64,000 bases of DNA from Zopfochytrium polystomum (taxonomy: Eukaryota > Chytridiomycota > Chytridiomycetes > Chytridiales > Chytridiaceae), in the NCBI GenBank assembly GCA_025765615.1, contig JAIVFJ010000159.1, positions 1 to 64,000 of the forward strand, given 5' to 3'. A program made the position numbers and the translations under genes. This document shows, in pieces, positions 37,337 to 48,752 of this stretch (positions are counted from its first letter, which is position 1; the number at the start of each line of letters is the position of its first letter). Below the pieces are notes generated by a model. It was given only the letters and a program-made list of their open reading frames with translations, was not told the origin of the DNA and made no database searches.

Positions 37337-37551
37337 GCTGTGGGAGTCCTTGTCGTTGCCAGCGACAGGGGGGAGAGAGAGAAGGGAGTCGACTATGTAG
37401 GGTCGGAAGGTCGCCAGCAGGGAACTCGCACACAGAAACACCTGTGATTGCACATGCACCCTGCTGGGCTGTGTTGGCACGATCACTTGACCAATGGGTT
37501 TTATCACATCGCCCTGTACCACACATCTCACTCTCACAGCAATAGGACCAA

Positions 37552-37683
37552 GGCAGGCACTCGTAGATCAAACTCTCAGGGTGTTGGGGACTGTGCAGGG
37601 CGTGGCCACCAACACCCTTGCAGGGTCTCGTACTTGCACATCTCACTCTCACAGCAATAGGACTGAGGCAGGCACTCGTAGAT
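37552..37683. repeat. about 115-bp tandem repeat, site of LINE insertion
   Basis: The block AGGCAGGCACTCGTAGAT occurs at about 37,553 and again at 37,666. After the LINE, the second unit resumes at 46,079 with CAAACTCTCAGG, as in unit 1. Thus the LINE landed in a pre-existing tandem repeat. Confidence 0.75.
37667..37683. repeat. target-site duplication of LINE, 3' side
   Basis: The 17-bp GGCAGGCACTCGTAGAT lies directly next to the poly(T) run (the poly-A tail of the minus-strand LINE). An identical copy lies at 46,079-46,095. Confidence 0.85.
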
Positions 37684-38459
37684 TTTTTTTTTTTTTTTAT
37701 TGTTCCAGCCCGGAGGGGCTGGCAGGAAGAGAAAGAGCCATCAACGGTGAACCGTAATGGACTACGTCCAGGTATCACCTCAGCAAACCCACCCCATGCG
37801 CTACAGACTTACAGGGTCGTCAGGCATCTCCACTGCACATAAAGGCGCAATGATCAAAGGAGAAGGGGAAAACACAGAATCAAGAAAATAGAGAAGTGAG
37901 TCTGAAGGATGTCAGTGTAAGAGAGGGGAGCATCTGTGAAAGATCAGAGGGTTGGGATAAGTCAGATTAGGCAACAGCCCATGTCAAGATTGAGAAGGGC
38001 AACAGTGGCTCAGTGAACGTCAGGGGGCTCAGCAGGAGATGGGTGACGAGTGGCTCTTGCTTGTTGGCGTGAGGGGAGTTGTATTGTGTGGTGAAGCCAG
38101 ATAATGCCTGCAACAAGTTTTATGCGGCTGAGGTAGTGGTCAATCCATCTGGAAGAAGCCTTGGTGCGCAAAAGCCAGATGCCTGGGCAAGTGTCAGTGG
38201 AGTGCCGGCGACTACATGTGGTGCAGCGAGGTTGAGAGGGTTGTGAGGAGCTGTTACGAGTTCTGTGGGATGATGGAGTGGGAGGGAGGGAAGAGTTGAT
38301 GTTTGGAGAAGACAGTGGGTGAGAGGCTGTGGAACGAGGGTGAGAGGCCTGGGAATTTGGTGGAGGGGATCTGCGGGGCTTGGAGCGCTTGTCAGAGGGC
38401 TTGATAGACTTTGACTTCTCCCAAGAGATAGTGTCGTCACAACAGGGGATCCAAATAAG

Positions 38460-41400
38460 TCAATGGGCGTCAAGAAGGACCTGATGGAAAGCGGTGACAA
38501 GGGTTTTAAGGGCAGAGGCAGCAGGGTTATCACGTGAGAATAAGGTGTCATAAAAGGATTGAGGGATGAAGCCACGAAGGAGGGAGGAAAAATTGATACA
38601 AGATTGATCATCAAAGAGAAATTCAGGGCGGGAGAGCCAGTAAATGGGATGGGCTTGAGGAGGAGAGTGGCCATGAGGTGCAGGAGGAACAGAGGAGGAA
38701 AGAGTTTCAGCAAAGGTGTTGCGAATCATGGCAATGGCGTTGGCAGCTGCAGGGCATTGCCAGACATGCTCTGTGGTTTCCAGAGCGTGGTGGCATCGAC
38801 GGCAGAGCCCATCAGGGTACACTTGAGGGTGTCGTTGGTGTAGAACTTTTTGGGTGGGCAAAGTGTTGCTGAGGATTTGAAGTCGATACTTGCGACGAGC
38901 AGAGCCAGGGAGGGTGCCAAAGAGGGAAGAGGGTTTAATTCCAGAGTGGAGAACAAGAAATGTGGCTTCCCAATGAACTAGGTCAGGGTTGTGGGTAATG
39001 TGGGCAAAGGCTGAGGTGTTCAGAAGTGCAAAATGGTGAGAGAGACCTGTGAGGAGTCGCAGTTGTCGTCGAAGTTTGCCCAAGATGGGGGTATTTGAGA
39101 TGAAGGCAGTGGCTGGGAGGATCTGTTGTGAGAGGATTGGTAACAAAGTTGGGTCAGAAGTCAAGGGTACAGATGATGCCAGCTTGTCTGCTCGTTCGTT
39201 GCCAGCGTCGCCGTTGTGTCCACGAACCCAGGAAACTTGTGGAGGGGGGCCAATCCAAGACTGTAGAGTGGCTGCAACACATGCCCAAAGGGTGGGGTGG
39301 GAAGTGGTGTGCAAAAGACGATGGAGGGAATCAGAGAGAGGAGGTGTGTTGAGCTTGCTGTGTGGATGGGGACTAAAGGAGTTTGAGGAAAAGAGTTTCT
39401 CAAAGGTGTGAACCACTCCAAGATTGTCAAGTCGAAAAGTGAGGGGCAGGGAAAGCTTTGCAGTGATGGTGAGGGCAGCAAGGAGAGCAGCAATTTCAGC
39501 AGTTGTGGAAGAGGCAGAGAGTGGAGGGAGGGCAAAAGAAAATTCAAAGTTAAGCTCAAGGCAAACAACAGAGCCAGCCATGAAGCCCTCCTCGCGAAGG
39601 GAGCCATCAGTGTCAAAGGTCAAGGATAGGTGGGTATGAGCAAGGTCAGCAGGGAGGAGGGGCACGTCCATTGGTTGAAAGCAGGGATTCGTGGGAGTGG
39701 CGGGAGGTGAGGAGTGGGAAAGGTGTGGGTGTGAAAACAGTGGTGGGGGAAGGTGAGTTAACAAAGAAGATGGGCTGGGAGGGTCGAGTTGCAGTAGCAG
39801 TTGTGCGGCTGCTGATGGGGACTGTGTAGGTGGAGTGTGCAAGGGAAGTTGGATTGTAGGGAGAGATGTGCTTGCTGCAGGGGTAAGAGAATGGGGGGGA
39901 GCCAATGGGGCAGCCAAGGCATTGAACCAAGTGGAAATTGTGGGAGGAAGGGTGAAGGCGTTCAGGGAGCCTGGAGTAGTGATGAGAAAGGAGTTGGGGG
40001 TTTGGGAGTGTGTGAGTCCAGTTAACAATGCGGAAGAATTCCACTTGTGGTGGGGTCATCAGACAGAAAAAACTGCCACAAGCAAGGGGGGGATGGTGAA
40101 GGGGATCCAAAGAAGAAGGTAAAAGGGATTGTAAAGAGGACCATCAGGAGGGCTGTGGTAAAAGACTGGAGAGCCAAAGGTGGGAGCAGCAAAAAGAAAG
40201 GTCTTAATGATGTGGTACACTTCACAGAGTTTGTCAGGGAGCGGGCTGTCTTTGTAAGAAGGACTGGTGAGGCAGAGGTCAAAAAGTTGTTCAAAAAAGA
40301 AGACTGAGTGTGAACGGAGAGTGGGAAGCACTTTGAGAAAAATATGCCAAGGAACTAATGAGTTGATGGAGTGAGCATGAACAGAAAATAGGGGTGGACC
40401 AGAGTATTGGAAGGATGTTTGTTGGTTAAAAAGGAGGGGAATGAGAGACTTGGTGAAGTGTTTTTTTGACTGGGACAAGGGTAAGGGATGTGAGAAAACT
40501 GGAGCTCCAGAGGCCAGGTCAAGTTGGAGGCAGTGCATCATGATACGGCTTATGTGGCCAATGAGAGAGGGGGAGTTCAAGCGAGAGTTGAGGTCAACAA
40601 TCATGTCAGAGCAGTATTGATTGTAAAAGTCAGGGAAGTTATGGGTCATGGGGTGATGGAGGAGGGCATTGGGAAAAGAGGTGCAGCAGCCAACCAGGCG
40701 TTTGAAGGTTTTGCGACAGAGTGTGGTGAGGTTGTTGAGGAAAGTACGGGGGGAGAATGGCAGTTTTCCACAGAAAGCGGACACGTGGGAGGAGAACGTT
40801 ACAGATGAGGTAAGAAGCAATTTTGTCACCCATCTTTTTGTGTTTGATAATGTCAAGGAAATTGGTGGTGGTGGAAAGGATTTGCTGCTGTGCTGCTGAG
40901 CTCATACCGTCTGCTGTGAAGTAGTTGCCTAGGTGTCGAAAGGTGGTGTTTGGCGGGTGGATGGGAAGGACTGTGGTGCCCCAGTTGATGGTGGTAGGTG
41001 CTGATCGCGGGGTGTTGACGGCGGAGATGAAGATTTTCTTGGTGTTAGACTCAATGTCGTTATGTGACTGGTACTCAAAGAGGAGGTCGGCCTGAAGCTG
41101 CAGATCCTCCAGGGTGCTGGAGAGGGTGTTGGTGTCGTCGACAAGGGCAAAGCCAGTAACAGAGACAGGGGGTGGGGGGTTGAAGAATTGGACAGGGAAG
41201 TTACGAGGGGTGGGAACTGAGAAAATGAAACCAGTGGTACAGCGATCAAGAACGCAAAGAACAGGGTCCCAAAAGATACGCCAATCAAGGGGTCCCTCAA
41301 GGGAGCCTTGCTGAATCATAGTGCCAATGGGGAAGGAAGGGGATGGGCCAAAAGCTGTGATGACAGAGGAACGAAAACGACGTTGGGAATTGACACGCAT

Positions 41401-43647
41401 GCGAACATAAGAAGAGGGGAGGTGAATACGTTCCCAGGAGGCAATGGGGCCAGCAACAGGGGCACTGTCAAAAGCTTTCTTAATGTCGTTGAGGAGAAGG
41501 TGTAAGGGCTGTTTAGAGGAATGGGCAAGGTCAAGGGCGTAGCGTACCAGGTGGAGAGGCGGGTCAGGAGAAGAGCCAGGTAGGGCAGAGAAGTTGCGAC
41601 CAAGGAGTACATTGTGAGAAGAGAGGATGGAAGAGATACGAGAAAGACGGATGGATTGAACAACTTTGGCAGCAAGCTCGCAGAGGCTGATTGGACGGAG
41701 GTTAGTGATGTCACCACCCCACGCAGCTTTCTTGGGTATGGGGAAGATGGAGGAAGATGCCCAAGAGTCTGGGATGTCAAGGAAGAGAAAAGAGCGAATG
41801 ATGAGGGAGGAGAAGAATGCAAGAGCATCAGGACCAGCTGCGAGGAGAAGCTCTCTGGAGATTTGGGAGGGGCCAGGGGCTTTGTTTGAGGCAAGAGATG
41901 TGAGAGCGTTTTTGACATCGTTGGCAGAAGGGGGCAGCATAACCTTGGAGAAAAGATCTGGGGGGATGTGGGGACGGGGTTGCATCTCAGAGTGAAATGG
42001 AGAGGATGGTGGGAAGGGAGTGAGGGTACGAGGGCGAAACCAGTGTTCGACCTGTTGTTGGCAGATACCAGGGACAAGGTCAGGATCGTGGGTGATTGAG
42101 GGACCTTTGGCAGTAGTATAGCAAATGTGGTCGATGCTAGAGTTGCTGCACGTGCGGTTGAGGATGTTGTTGAGGACAGTCTTTATCTTGCCAGAAGAGA
42201 AAAGGTCGTGTCTATGTGTGAGAGCTGTGGCAATGTCCTCCATTTTGTGCTTTTCTGCTGCCTGGCGTTGGGCACAGTAGATGGCCTGGCAATGGCGGTT
42301 GAGGGCGGGGAGTAAAACATCACGATAGTCAGTTGTGTCCAAGAAGCGGGCTTTGTACTGAGAGTGGATGTGGGACAAGAAGGAGTAAGACTGATCTGCG
42401 CCCCACTCAGATGGGGTCAAAGGAATGGAAGGGAAGATGTTAGCCAGATCATGCGCAGGGTCTTTGGCAAGTGCCCACAGTTTCTCTACTTTCCAACGTG
42501 CAACAAGGAATGGTTTGGCACGGCAATCTATCTTTGGCGCTACTGAGGAGGTTCCCTTGTGAGGAAGGAACTTTTTGCCAAGCCGAAGCAGTAACTCGTG
42601 AAATGATGTGGAGAGTGTGTCAAGGTGGCTGACGAGGAGTGATGCACGTTCTGGGGAGGGGTATTGAAAGGGTAGGGATGGAGAATGGAGGAACTCAAGC
42701 TCGGAGGGGAGAAGAATGCTGTCCAAGGCTGCAAGGGCTGCTGAGAGGGGGGCAAGCTCAACTGAGACGGCTGATGTGTAATTGTCGAGTTGCTCCTCTG
42801 AAGCTTCCAGGGGTTTGATGACCTGCCGGCGCAGAGGGGAGAAGGGAAAAGTGTGGAAGGGGGAGGAAGCAAGAATTATGTTGAAGGGGAGGTGGTCTGA
42901 AGTGTCAGTGAGATGGGGCTCTTCAAGTGGAGAAGAAATGTTAGCTTCAGTGACGTAGTCAAGAGCAGGGGGTGAGAGCCAAATGCTGTCCAAACGAGAG
43001 GAGTAGGAGCCAGCAGTGTGTGTGTAAGAGGGTAAGTCTGGGTGCAGGTGTCTAAAGGAATCAACAAAGCCTTTCAGGGAGAGGGTGGGGAGGAACCCAT
43101 GGCGGGAAGTAGGTGTGGGGACTCTGGTGGAGTGGTCAAGGGGGTCAGTGATGGCATTCCAGTCACCAAACCAGTAGGCTTGGTGGGGTGAGGTGGAGTC
43201 AGATGAGGCAAGAGAGTTGAACCATTTTTGCAAGTCAGGGAGTTCCTCAGATTGGGGGTCAGCAGGCCAGTAAATATTTCGCAGGAGGATGGAGCGTCGA
43301 GCAAAAGATAAGGTGAGGGCAATGGCACGAGTTCCAAAGTGGGAGATGTCAGTGATGTGTGGTGCCAGGGAAGATGAAATGATGAAACCAACGCCAGCGT
43401 GACGGGAGGGGGTGGAGGATATGAAGAAACCTTTGTAATTCCTAGTGATGTGATGAATGGAGTGGGTGGCCACTGTGTCAGAGCAGCCAGTTTCCTGAAT
43501 GGCAAGGATGGTGGTTTTGGTGTGATCGAGCCAGTGGAAGATAGATGCAGCCTTGGTGGGGAAGGCACGACGGATGTTCCAAGTTGCAAAGCGAGGGAGG
43601 GGTGGTGGTGTTGGGGGTGGTGTGCTAGACACAGGGCTAGTTGACAT
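38460..43647 (-). pseudogene. LINE ORF2: endonuclease, reverse transcriptase, RNase H
   Basis: It starts at an ATG at 43647. The AP-endonuclease shows ATWNIRRAF, AIQETGC, FGDWNAI, RLDSIW and SDHLPF. RT motifs are NKAPGPSQI, NLRPISLC, LLNDIKKAFDSA and QQGSLEGPL; the catalytic box reads FALVDDTN, that is LVDD where Y/F-x-DD is usual. Frame 1 stops at 40639, but conserved-looking sequence continues from about 40,760 in a second frame to 40,059. A third frame (40,028-38,460) then carries RNase H (TFDTDGS, TAEIAALLAA, RLDN, VRGHNGDAGNERADKLA) and CRRCHHALETTEHVWQC. Shifts therefore fall near 40,720-40,780 and 40,030-40,110. The split explains the pseudogene call. Confidence 0.88.
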
Positions 43648-43689
43648 AGTTGACTAAGGGGTGCAGGAAGTCCTGCTAATAATGTCTCT

Positions 43690-43721
<32 letters not shown>

Positions 43722-45428
43722 GAGAAATAAGAGTGATATCAATAGCAAAGGGGCTTTCACAAAAAAAAAAATAATAAGAATATTGGTCAAGTTGAGGCAG
43801 TGTTCCTGGTTTTTGAGGCAGTTTTTGGGGCAGGTTTGGGGGCAGGTTTGGGGGGCAGTTCTGTTGGGAGGAGTTGAAGAGGAACTGGAGCTTGAGTGTG
43901 TGGTGACAGCTGATCGAGCTGGGACAGTAGTAGTAGAAGAAGGTTCAGCGGAGGAACGGTCGTCAAGGTCCTCATCAATCGGGTCATTGTATTTCAACCA
44001 TTCTTCAATTGTCCGGAGGCGAGAGCTGAGGAGCTGGGTGGTCATGTCCACTGTGGTGAGGCAGCTGTCCAATTGTGCAGTGAGTGGCTCCAGTGTGGTG
44101 ACTCGCTGATTTAGGTTGTGGATGGCGCCAGCATGGTTTTTGAGTGAAGTGTCCACGTTGGCTGCAGCAGCTGCAAGTCTCTGAATGTCGTGGTCCACCT
44201 TTGCTAAGCCGTGTTCCAGTGCTGCAGGGATTGGCTCAAGTTGGGAAAGCTGAGTGGTGAGTTTTTGGATGTCAGTGCGTACTGTTGTCTGATGCTCTTT
44301 CAGCTCTGTGCGCAAGGAGGTCTGTTGTGCGAGAAGCTGTTGCTGGATGTTTTCAAGGACCTTCAAAATTGACTGCAGCTGTGGAGGAGGGACAGGAGGG
44401 GGAGCAGGCAGGACAGGTGGGGGAGTTGTGGTGTCAGGAGGGGCCTGAGCTGTCTGGCTGTTGTCTTTGGAATCTGCTGAAGTGGCTTGGTTAAGGAGGG
44501 AGCCAGAGGGGCAGCCAGTTTTGCAAGATTGAGAGGTATGGTTGGAGTTTCCACAACGGCGACAGCAGGGGAAGGGAGTGAAATCTTCCTTTTGGAGTGG
44601 GTGAAATGGGAGTGCACGGCCATTGAAGACAACTGATTGGTTAGTTTTTTGCAACATCAATGCGCGGGTTGTAAAAACAAAATGGGCAGACGACGAAAGG
44701 CCAGCAGTGCCCTTTGCTGAGTTGAAGAATCCTGGAATGCGAACTGACGTGCACCCAAACTCATATTGGATGGCCTCAAGGTCATAGATACTTGTGGAGC
44801 GACGAATGTTATAAAGGACAGCTGTGCGTTGCTTTTCATCGCTGATTCGCCGCTGGTTTTCTGCAGAAGGTTCCAGTGGTCGAATTGTGACACCTGCACC
44901 CATAATAGTTATGAACTGAGGGGGATTGTGAGGAGGGCCGTCAAAAAGAACTGTGGCAGACGCGGAGGCGGAAAGCTGGTGGTGTGCAAAATGAATAGCC
45001 ATTATGGAGCCGCACGAGGATAAAGCAGAGGTGATTGCATGACGCAGGGAGTCCTTTTGCTCATCAAAGTTCTTTCTAGTAGTTCCAGGAGCCAGGTGTT
45101 GGAGTACGAGTTGGTTGATAGGTTCGTTGGTGAATTCTGTGGCAGCAGCTGGTAGTCGACAGGTGTAAGAAAATTTAATGTGTGGGGATGTGGTCTGAAG
45201 ACGGGCAGCCTGTTCGTCCGACAAAGGATGCAGAAGGCGGAGCGAGTAAGAAGTCTGGTCCTTTGAGAGCAAGGGCTGCTGTCGGATGGTGAGGTCGCAA
45301 GTGGAGATAAAGCGTAGGATGTCAAGTTCAGTGAGTGGGGCAATAGTGGGGTCTGGCTGAGTGGTGATTGTCAATATGTGTTGATCAGCGTGGGTGCCAA
45401 AGAACGTGGAGGGAGGTGGGCTGCTCAT
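43074..45428 (-). CDS. LINE ORF1, nucleic-acid-binding protein
   Basis: The frame opens further upstream in the tandem repeats, but the first ATG is at 45428 (MSSPPPSTFFGTH). It includes a zinc-knuckle-like CCRRCGNSNHTSQSCKTGC, Pro-rich sequence and a coiled-coil region (LRTELKEHQTTVRTDIQKL). The natural end is unclear: the frame passes through the A30 run as poly-Lys and overlaps ORF2 by 574 nt before a stop at 43074. ORF1 proper probably ends near 43,780-43,650. Function by family: RNA-binding chaperone of the LINE RNP. Confidence 0.75.
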
Positions 45429-45529
45429 GAAATAGGGGGGTGCCAATCCCAATTCAGCACAAAGGTTGTGATGTGGTTGCAATGTGGTTGTGGTGGTGAA
45501 GGAGGAAAGTGATTGCTGGAGGCAATCTG

Positions 45530-45960
45530 GCAGCAATCTGAAGTCAATCTGACGATGATCTGACGACAATCGGATGATTATCTGGCAATCTGACAAGAAT
45601 TGGGCGTTCTGGTAATAATCTGGAGTCAATCTGGTGACAATCTGATGATGATATGATGATCTGGAGACAATCTGACGAAAATCTGACGTTGACCTGACAA
45701 TGATGTGACAATCTGACGAAGATCTGACGTCAATCTGACGATCTGGAGTCAATCTGATGATCTGGAGTCAATCTGACGTTGACCTGACGATGGTCTGACG
45801 ATCTGATGAAGATCTGACGTCAATCTGGCAGTGGCAAAGCGGTAGGGGGTGGTGGTGGAGGGTTCTGGAGTCAATCTGAAGTCGATCTGATGATGATCTG
45901 ACGATCTGACAACAATCTGATGTTGATCTGACGTTGATCTGGCAGTGGGAAGGCGGTGGA
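45530..45960. repeat. tandem short-unit array at LINE 5' end
   Basis: Dozens of degenerate units of about 12-16 bp with the core ATCTGACGA/ATCTGGAGTCA. In the minus-strand frame they encode repeating Ser-Ser-Asp...Arg-Gln-Ile motifs. The position matches the 5' promoter monomers of some LINEs. An interruption near 45,845-45,870 holds GGTGGTGG sequence. Confidence 0.85.
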
Positions 45961-46078
45961 GGGCAGTGGCAAGGTGGTGGGGGGTGGTGGTGGTGGAGGG
46001 TGCAGTCTTGAGTGTCTCTTGACTGAGGAGCTGGGTGGTTGTGTCCACTGTGGTGAGGCGGCTGTCCAATTGTGCAGT

Positions 46079-46095
46079 GGCAGGCACTCGTAGAT
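46079..46095. repeat. target-site duplication of LINE, 5' side
   Basis: The 17-bp copy identical to 37,667-37,683, followed by the interrupted host tandem repeat (CAAACTCTCAGG). Confidence 0.85.
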
Positions 46096-46521
46096 CAAAC
46101 TCTCAGGTGTTGTGGGCCATGCTACCAGCCACCAACACCCTCGCAAGGTCGACAATGCCATCACCGTCACCCCTGCAGCAGGCAAGTGCCTGTGATCCTC
46201 ACTCCAACACAGAGCCAGCAGTGTCACACAGTTGGTGGTGGGGCCAGCTGCATTCCCCACCCGTGGCCCCTTAAGAGGAGCCCCCAAAGGGACCATGTAC
46301 TCACCTGGGTGTGTACCACCTCTCACTACCCTCACCTCTGTGGCCAGATGGATTTGAAGGGACTCTGTATTGGTGTCAAAGGACAGAAATCAGATTGAAG
46401 AAAAAAAGGAAAAAGAGAAATGGCCCAAAAAGAGAGAGAGAGAAAATTGACAAGTCAACCCCTGACTTGGAGCATCCACCACAAATGCTCTAAGTCCCTC
46501 CCAACCCTATGCGTGTATGTA
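46096..46521. other. spacer between LINE and Tc1 element
   Basis: Contains the rest of the host tandem repeat, then non-coding sequence with A-rich and AGAG runs near 46,398-46,446. No gene is seen. Confidence 0.4.
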
Positions 46522-47513
46522 CAGTGGGGGAAAAAAGTCTTCAGACGCCTTGTCAAAACAGCCTCATCCTCTTGCCACCACCACCCAATCTGCGGCTCCC
46601 ACTGCCATCACCGTCCCCAAGATCACATCCAAATTCAGCATAGAGAAACAGCATCACACAAAGCACGATGCTGCAACATGCAAGACAGTTGTCAACTTGC
46701 ATGAGAAGGGATGGAGCATTTGCAGGATCAGCGACTTCGTTCTGATCAAGAGATCATAGTATGACACAACGTTTTGACAAGACAGGAAGCCTGGTGGATC
46801 TCCTGCGCAGCGGACGGCCAAAAAAGCTGTAGGGCAAGGTCCATGTATGGAGGAGAGCTGGGGAAAGTATGATGAAAGAGTGCTTGCAAGGTTCATACAA
46901 GAACAGTCAGGAATCTTTCTCTATTTGGGGTTGTTTCATGGGTTCGAACCCAGGATGCTTTTGGTTCATCGACGGCAGACTCAACTCATCCAAGCATCTT
47001 GACATTCCAGATGTGGAGTTTGAGGGTTTTCTGGACTATATGGATAAAAAATGGACTACCAACAGGATGTGACTGCCAATATCATCTATCAGCAAGACAA
47101 TGCACCAGCTCACAAAGCAGTGAAAGTGGGACGATGGTTTCAGAAATGTGGATTGAAAGTTCTGGACTGGCCTGCACAAAGCCCGGATCTAAAACCAATC
47201 GAGCATCTCTGGGAACACCTGAAACTAACAGTGCAAAAGGATTGCCCCTCAGGAATTCCAGTGTTGAAAAAATCAGTTGCAAGCACATGGAGCAAAATTT
47301 TCCCTTTGTTCCTTCAACGTTTAGTTGAAAGTATGCCAAGGAGAATCAAGGCTGTTATCAAAACAAAGGTGGTTCTACCAAATATTGAGGAAGCTGCCCC
47401 TTACACACATTTTACTGTTCCAACTTTTTTTTTGGAAAGTGTGAATAAAAGGGTTTGAACTGGTGCCTTTTTTAATTTTGTCCAAGTGTCCAAAGACTTT
47501 CTTCCCCTGGCTG
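46522..47513 (+). mobile_element. Tc1/mariner element, internally decayed
   Basis: Flanked by TA dinucleotides (46,520-46,521 and 47,514-47,515). Imperfect terminal inverted repeats of about 30 bp begin CAGTGGGGGAAAAAAGTCTT on the left, and the reverse complement of the right end begins CAGCCAGGGGAAGAAAGTCT. At 992 bp it is shorter than usual, with the middle missing around 46,750-46,900. It looks inactive. Confidence 0.9.
46592..47458 (+). pseudogene. Tc1-like DD34E transposase remnant
   Basis: Fragments lie in several frames: an HTH-like VVNLHEKGWSICRIS (about 46,690), RFDKTGSLVDLLRSGRPKK followed by a stop (46,762-46,831), SIWGCF (about 46,920), and a long C-terminal frame 47,051-47,458. 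That frame carries IYQQDNAPAH, LDWPAQSPDLKPIEHLW and a 34-residue Asp-Glu spacing. The first catalytic Asp is not clearly preserved. Broken by stops and deletion. Confidence 0.88.
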
Positions 47514-48752
47514 TACAAGTGCTGAAAATAAGTAATAAATTAGGCGGCCTTGAGGTACGGCCTGTTAGGCACCCCATCCCTAGGCAGTCAGGCAGTCTCA
47601 GTTTGTCACTGAAAAAGAAAATATGTTGAGAAAACCCTGGCGCAACAGAAACGTTAAGATGAAAGAAGTAAAAGCAGGCCCAATAATAAAGACAGGTTAG
47701 CTGCAAATACACTTTGATAACGCCTTGAAAACTAAAGAACCAGGAATAACAATAGGGTCCCAATCCTTGCAGATTTATGACAGGTTCGCTTGTTTTTGCA
47801 AATAAAATCCCTTGACTTTATCACTGAGACCTCAGTGTAATCTCACAAAGTTCTGTTACGAATTATTGATACATAATGATGATATGCATGCTGTAATAGT
47901 TGCTAGGCAAGCGTGACCGGCACAGGGTAAAAACATCTTCTATATTATCTGCTTGAGCAGAGGAGGAGGAAAACTGTTGAAACCAGGTTTCTGTTCCACT
48001 TAATACTCGAAGTATTTGTCATCGGTGCAAGCCAGCACCCAGGTCTGCATTGGCAGAGGCTCGCTCTCCCATGGGCATTGTGAGAACGATAACTGACAGT
48101 CACAATAGGTTCGGGTCTGTCTTGTGCCTCTTGCTGCTAACCAGTCAGTTCCACCTAACACTTGTTGCAGAGGGTGATCTAGCAATCCAAACAATCTCAA
48201 TCCATTGGCGCAATTTCGTGTGTCCATAGCAGAATACGTCCACCTTGATCATGATCCTCAATTCCACCAAACTTTTTCTTGTAAGATTCCGACGACGGGA
48301 GTAATGGCTGCCTCGCAAGAGTTGTTCTGTTTTTCCTTTCTCAATTGCGTCCTGTCTTATTTACAGTAGTTTGCATGATTGTTGGCACCAGGCCACTTTT
48401 TGCCACAAAATCATTTTTACTTAGTGGCCACCCACTGTGTAAAAAAGATTGTGGGCAAACCACCCCCCATTTTTGCTCTCAAATCTTCTCACCAATTAGT
48501 GGAAGGACTTGTCAGGATCCAACCTTCGACAGAAAATCAATAACAGCATTTTTTTGTGTATTGACCGTTCAAAGAGAGAGACAGGGAGAGCGAGACGGAA
48601 AAAACAGGATTCTCGATCTGTCTGTCTGTCTGCACCTATTTCCTTTTCAGAAAAGCGCCTTCCAAAAAGGGAGAGACAAAGAGACAGAGAGACAGACAGC
48701 CAGAATTTACTGCCGACGAGAAAGTGTGAGACTATACTCACTCCTTTGACCC
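47514..48752. other. transposon-derived spacer
   Basis: AT-rich, without a credible ORF. It holds the dispersed repeat at 47,890-48,045 and, at about 48,570-48,720, GACAGAGA and TCTGTCTG runs that can fold back on each other. Confidence 0.4.
47890..48045. repeat. dispersed repeat, copy A
   Basis: It starts at about GTTGCTAGGCAAGCGTGACC and includes TCTGCTTGAGCAGAGGAGGA and TTTCTGTTCCACTTAATACT. A diverged copy lies at 55,383-55,545, followed there by a purine tract resembling a Copia polypurine tract. It is probably the end region of another Copia-like family. Confidence 0.75.

Larger units (their letters stand above)
37684..46078 (-). mobile_element. full-length LINE (non-LTR) retrotransposon
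   Basis: About 8.4 kb on the minus strand, bounded by identical 17-bp target-site duplications and ending in a short poly-A (T run at 37,684-37,698). Order from 5': a tandem-repeat region (45,960-45,530), ORF1 with a zinc knuckle, an A30 run (43,720-43,691), and ORF2 with AP-endonuclease, reverse transcriptase, RNase H and a CCHC tail. The first 60 bp at the 5' end (46,078-46,020) duplicate an ORF1 segment at about 44,083-44,024. The layout resembles fungal Tad/I-like clades with RNase H. ORF2 is interrupted by at least two frame changes, so this copy is probably inactive unless these are sequencing errors. Confidence 0.92.

Noticed and set aside
46939..46952. GGGTTCGAACCC, resembling a tRNA T-loop
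   Set aside because: Lies inside the Tc1 transposase remnant in frame; no tRNA cloverleaf around it.
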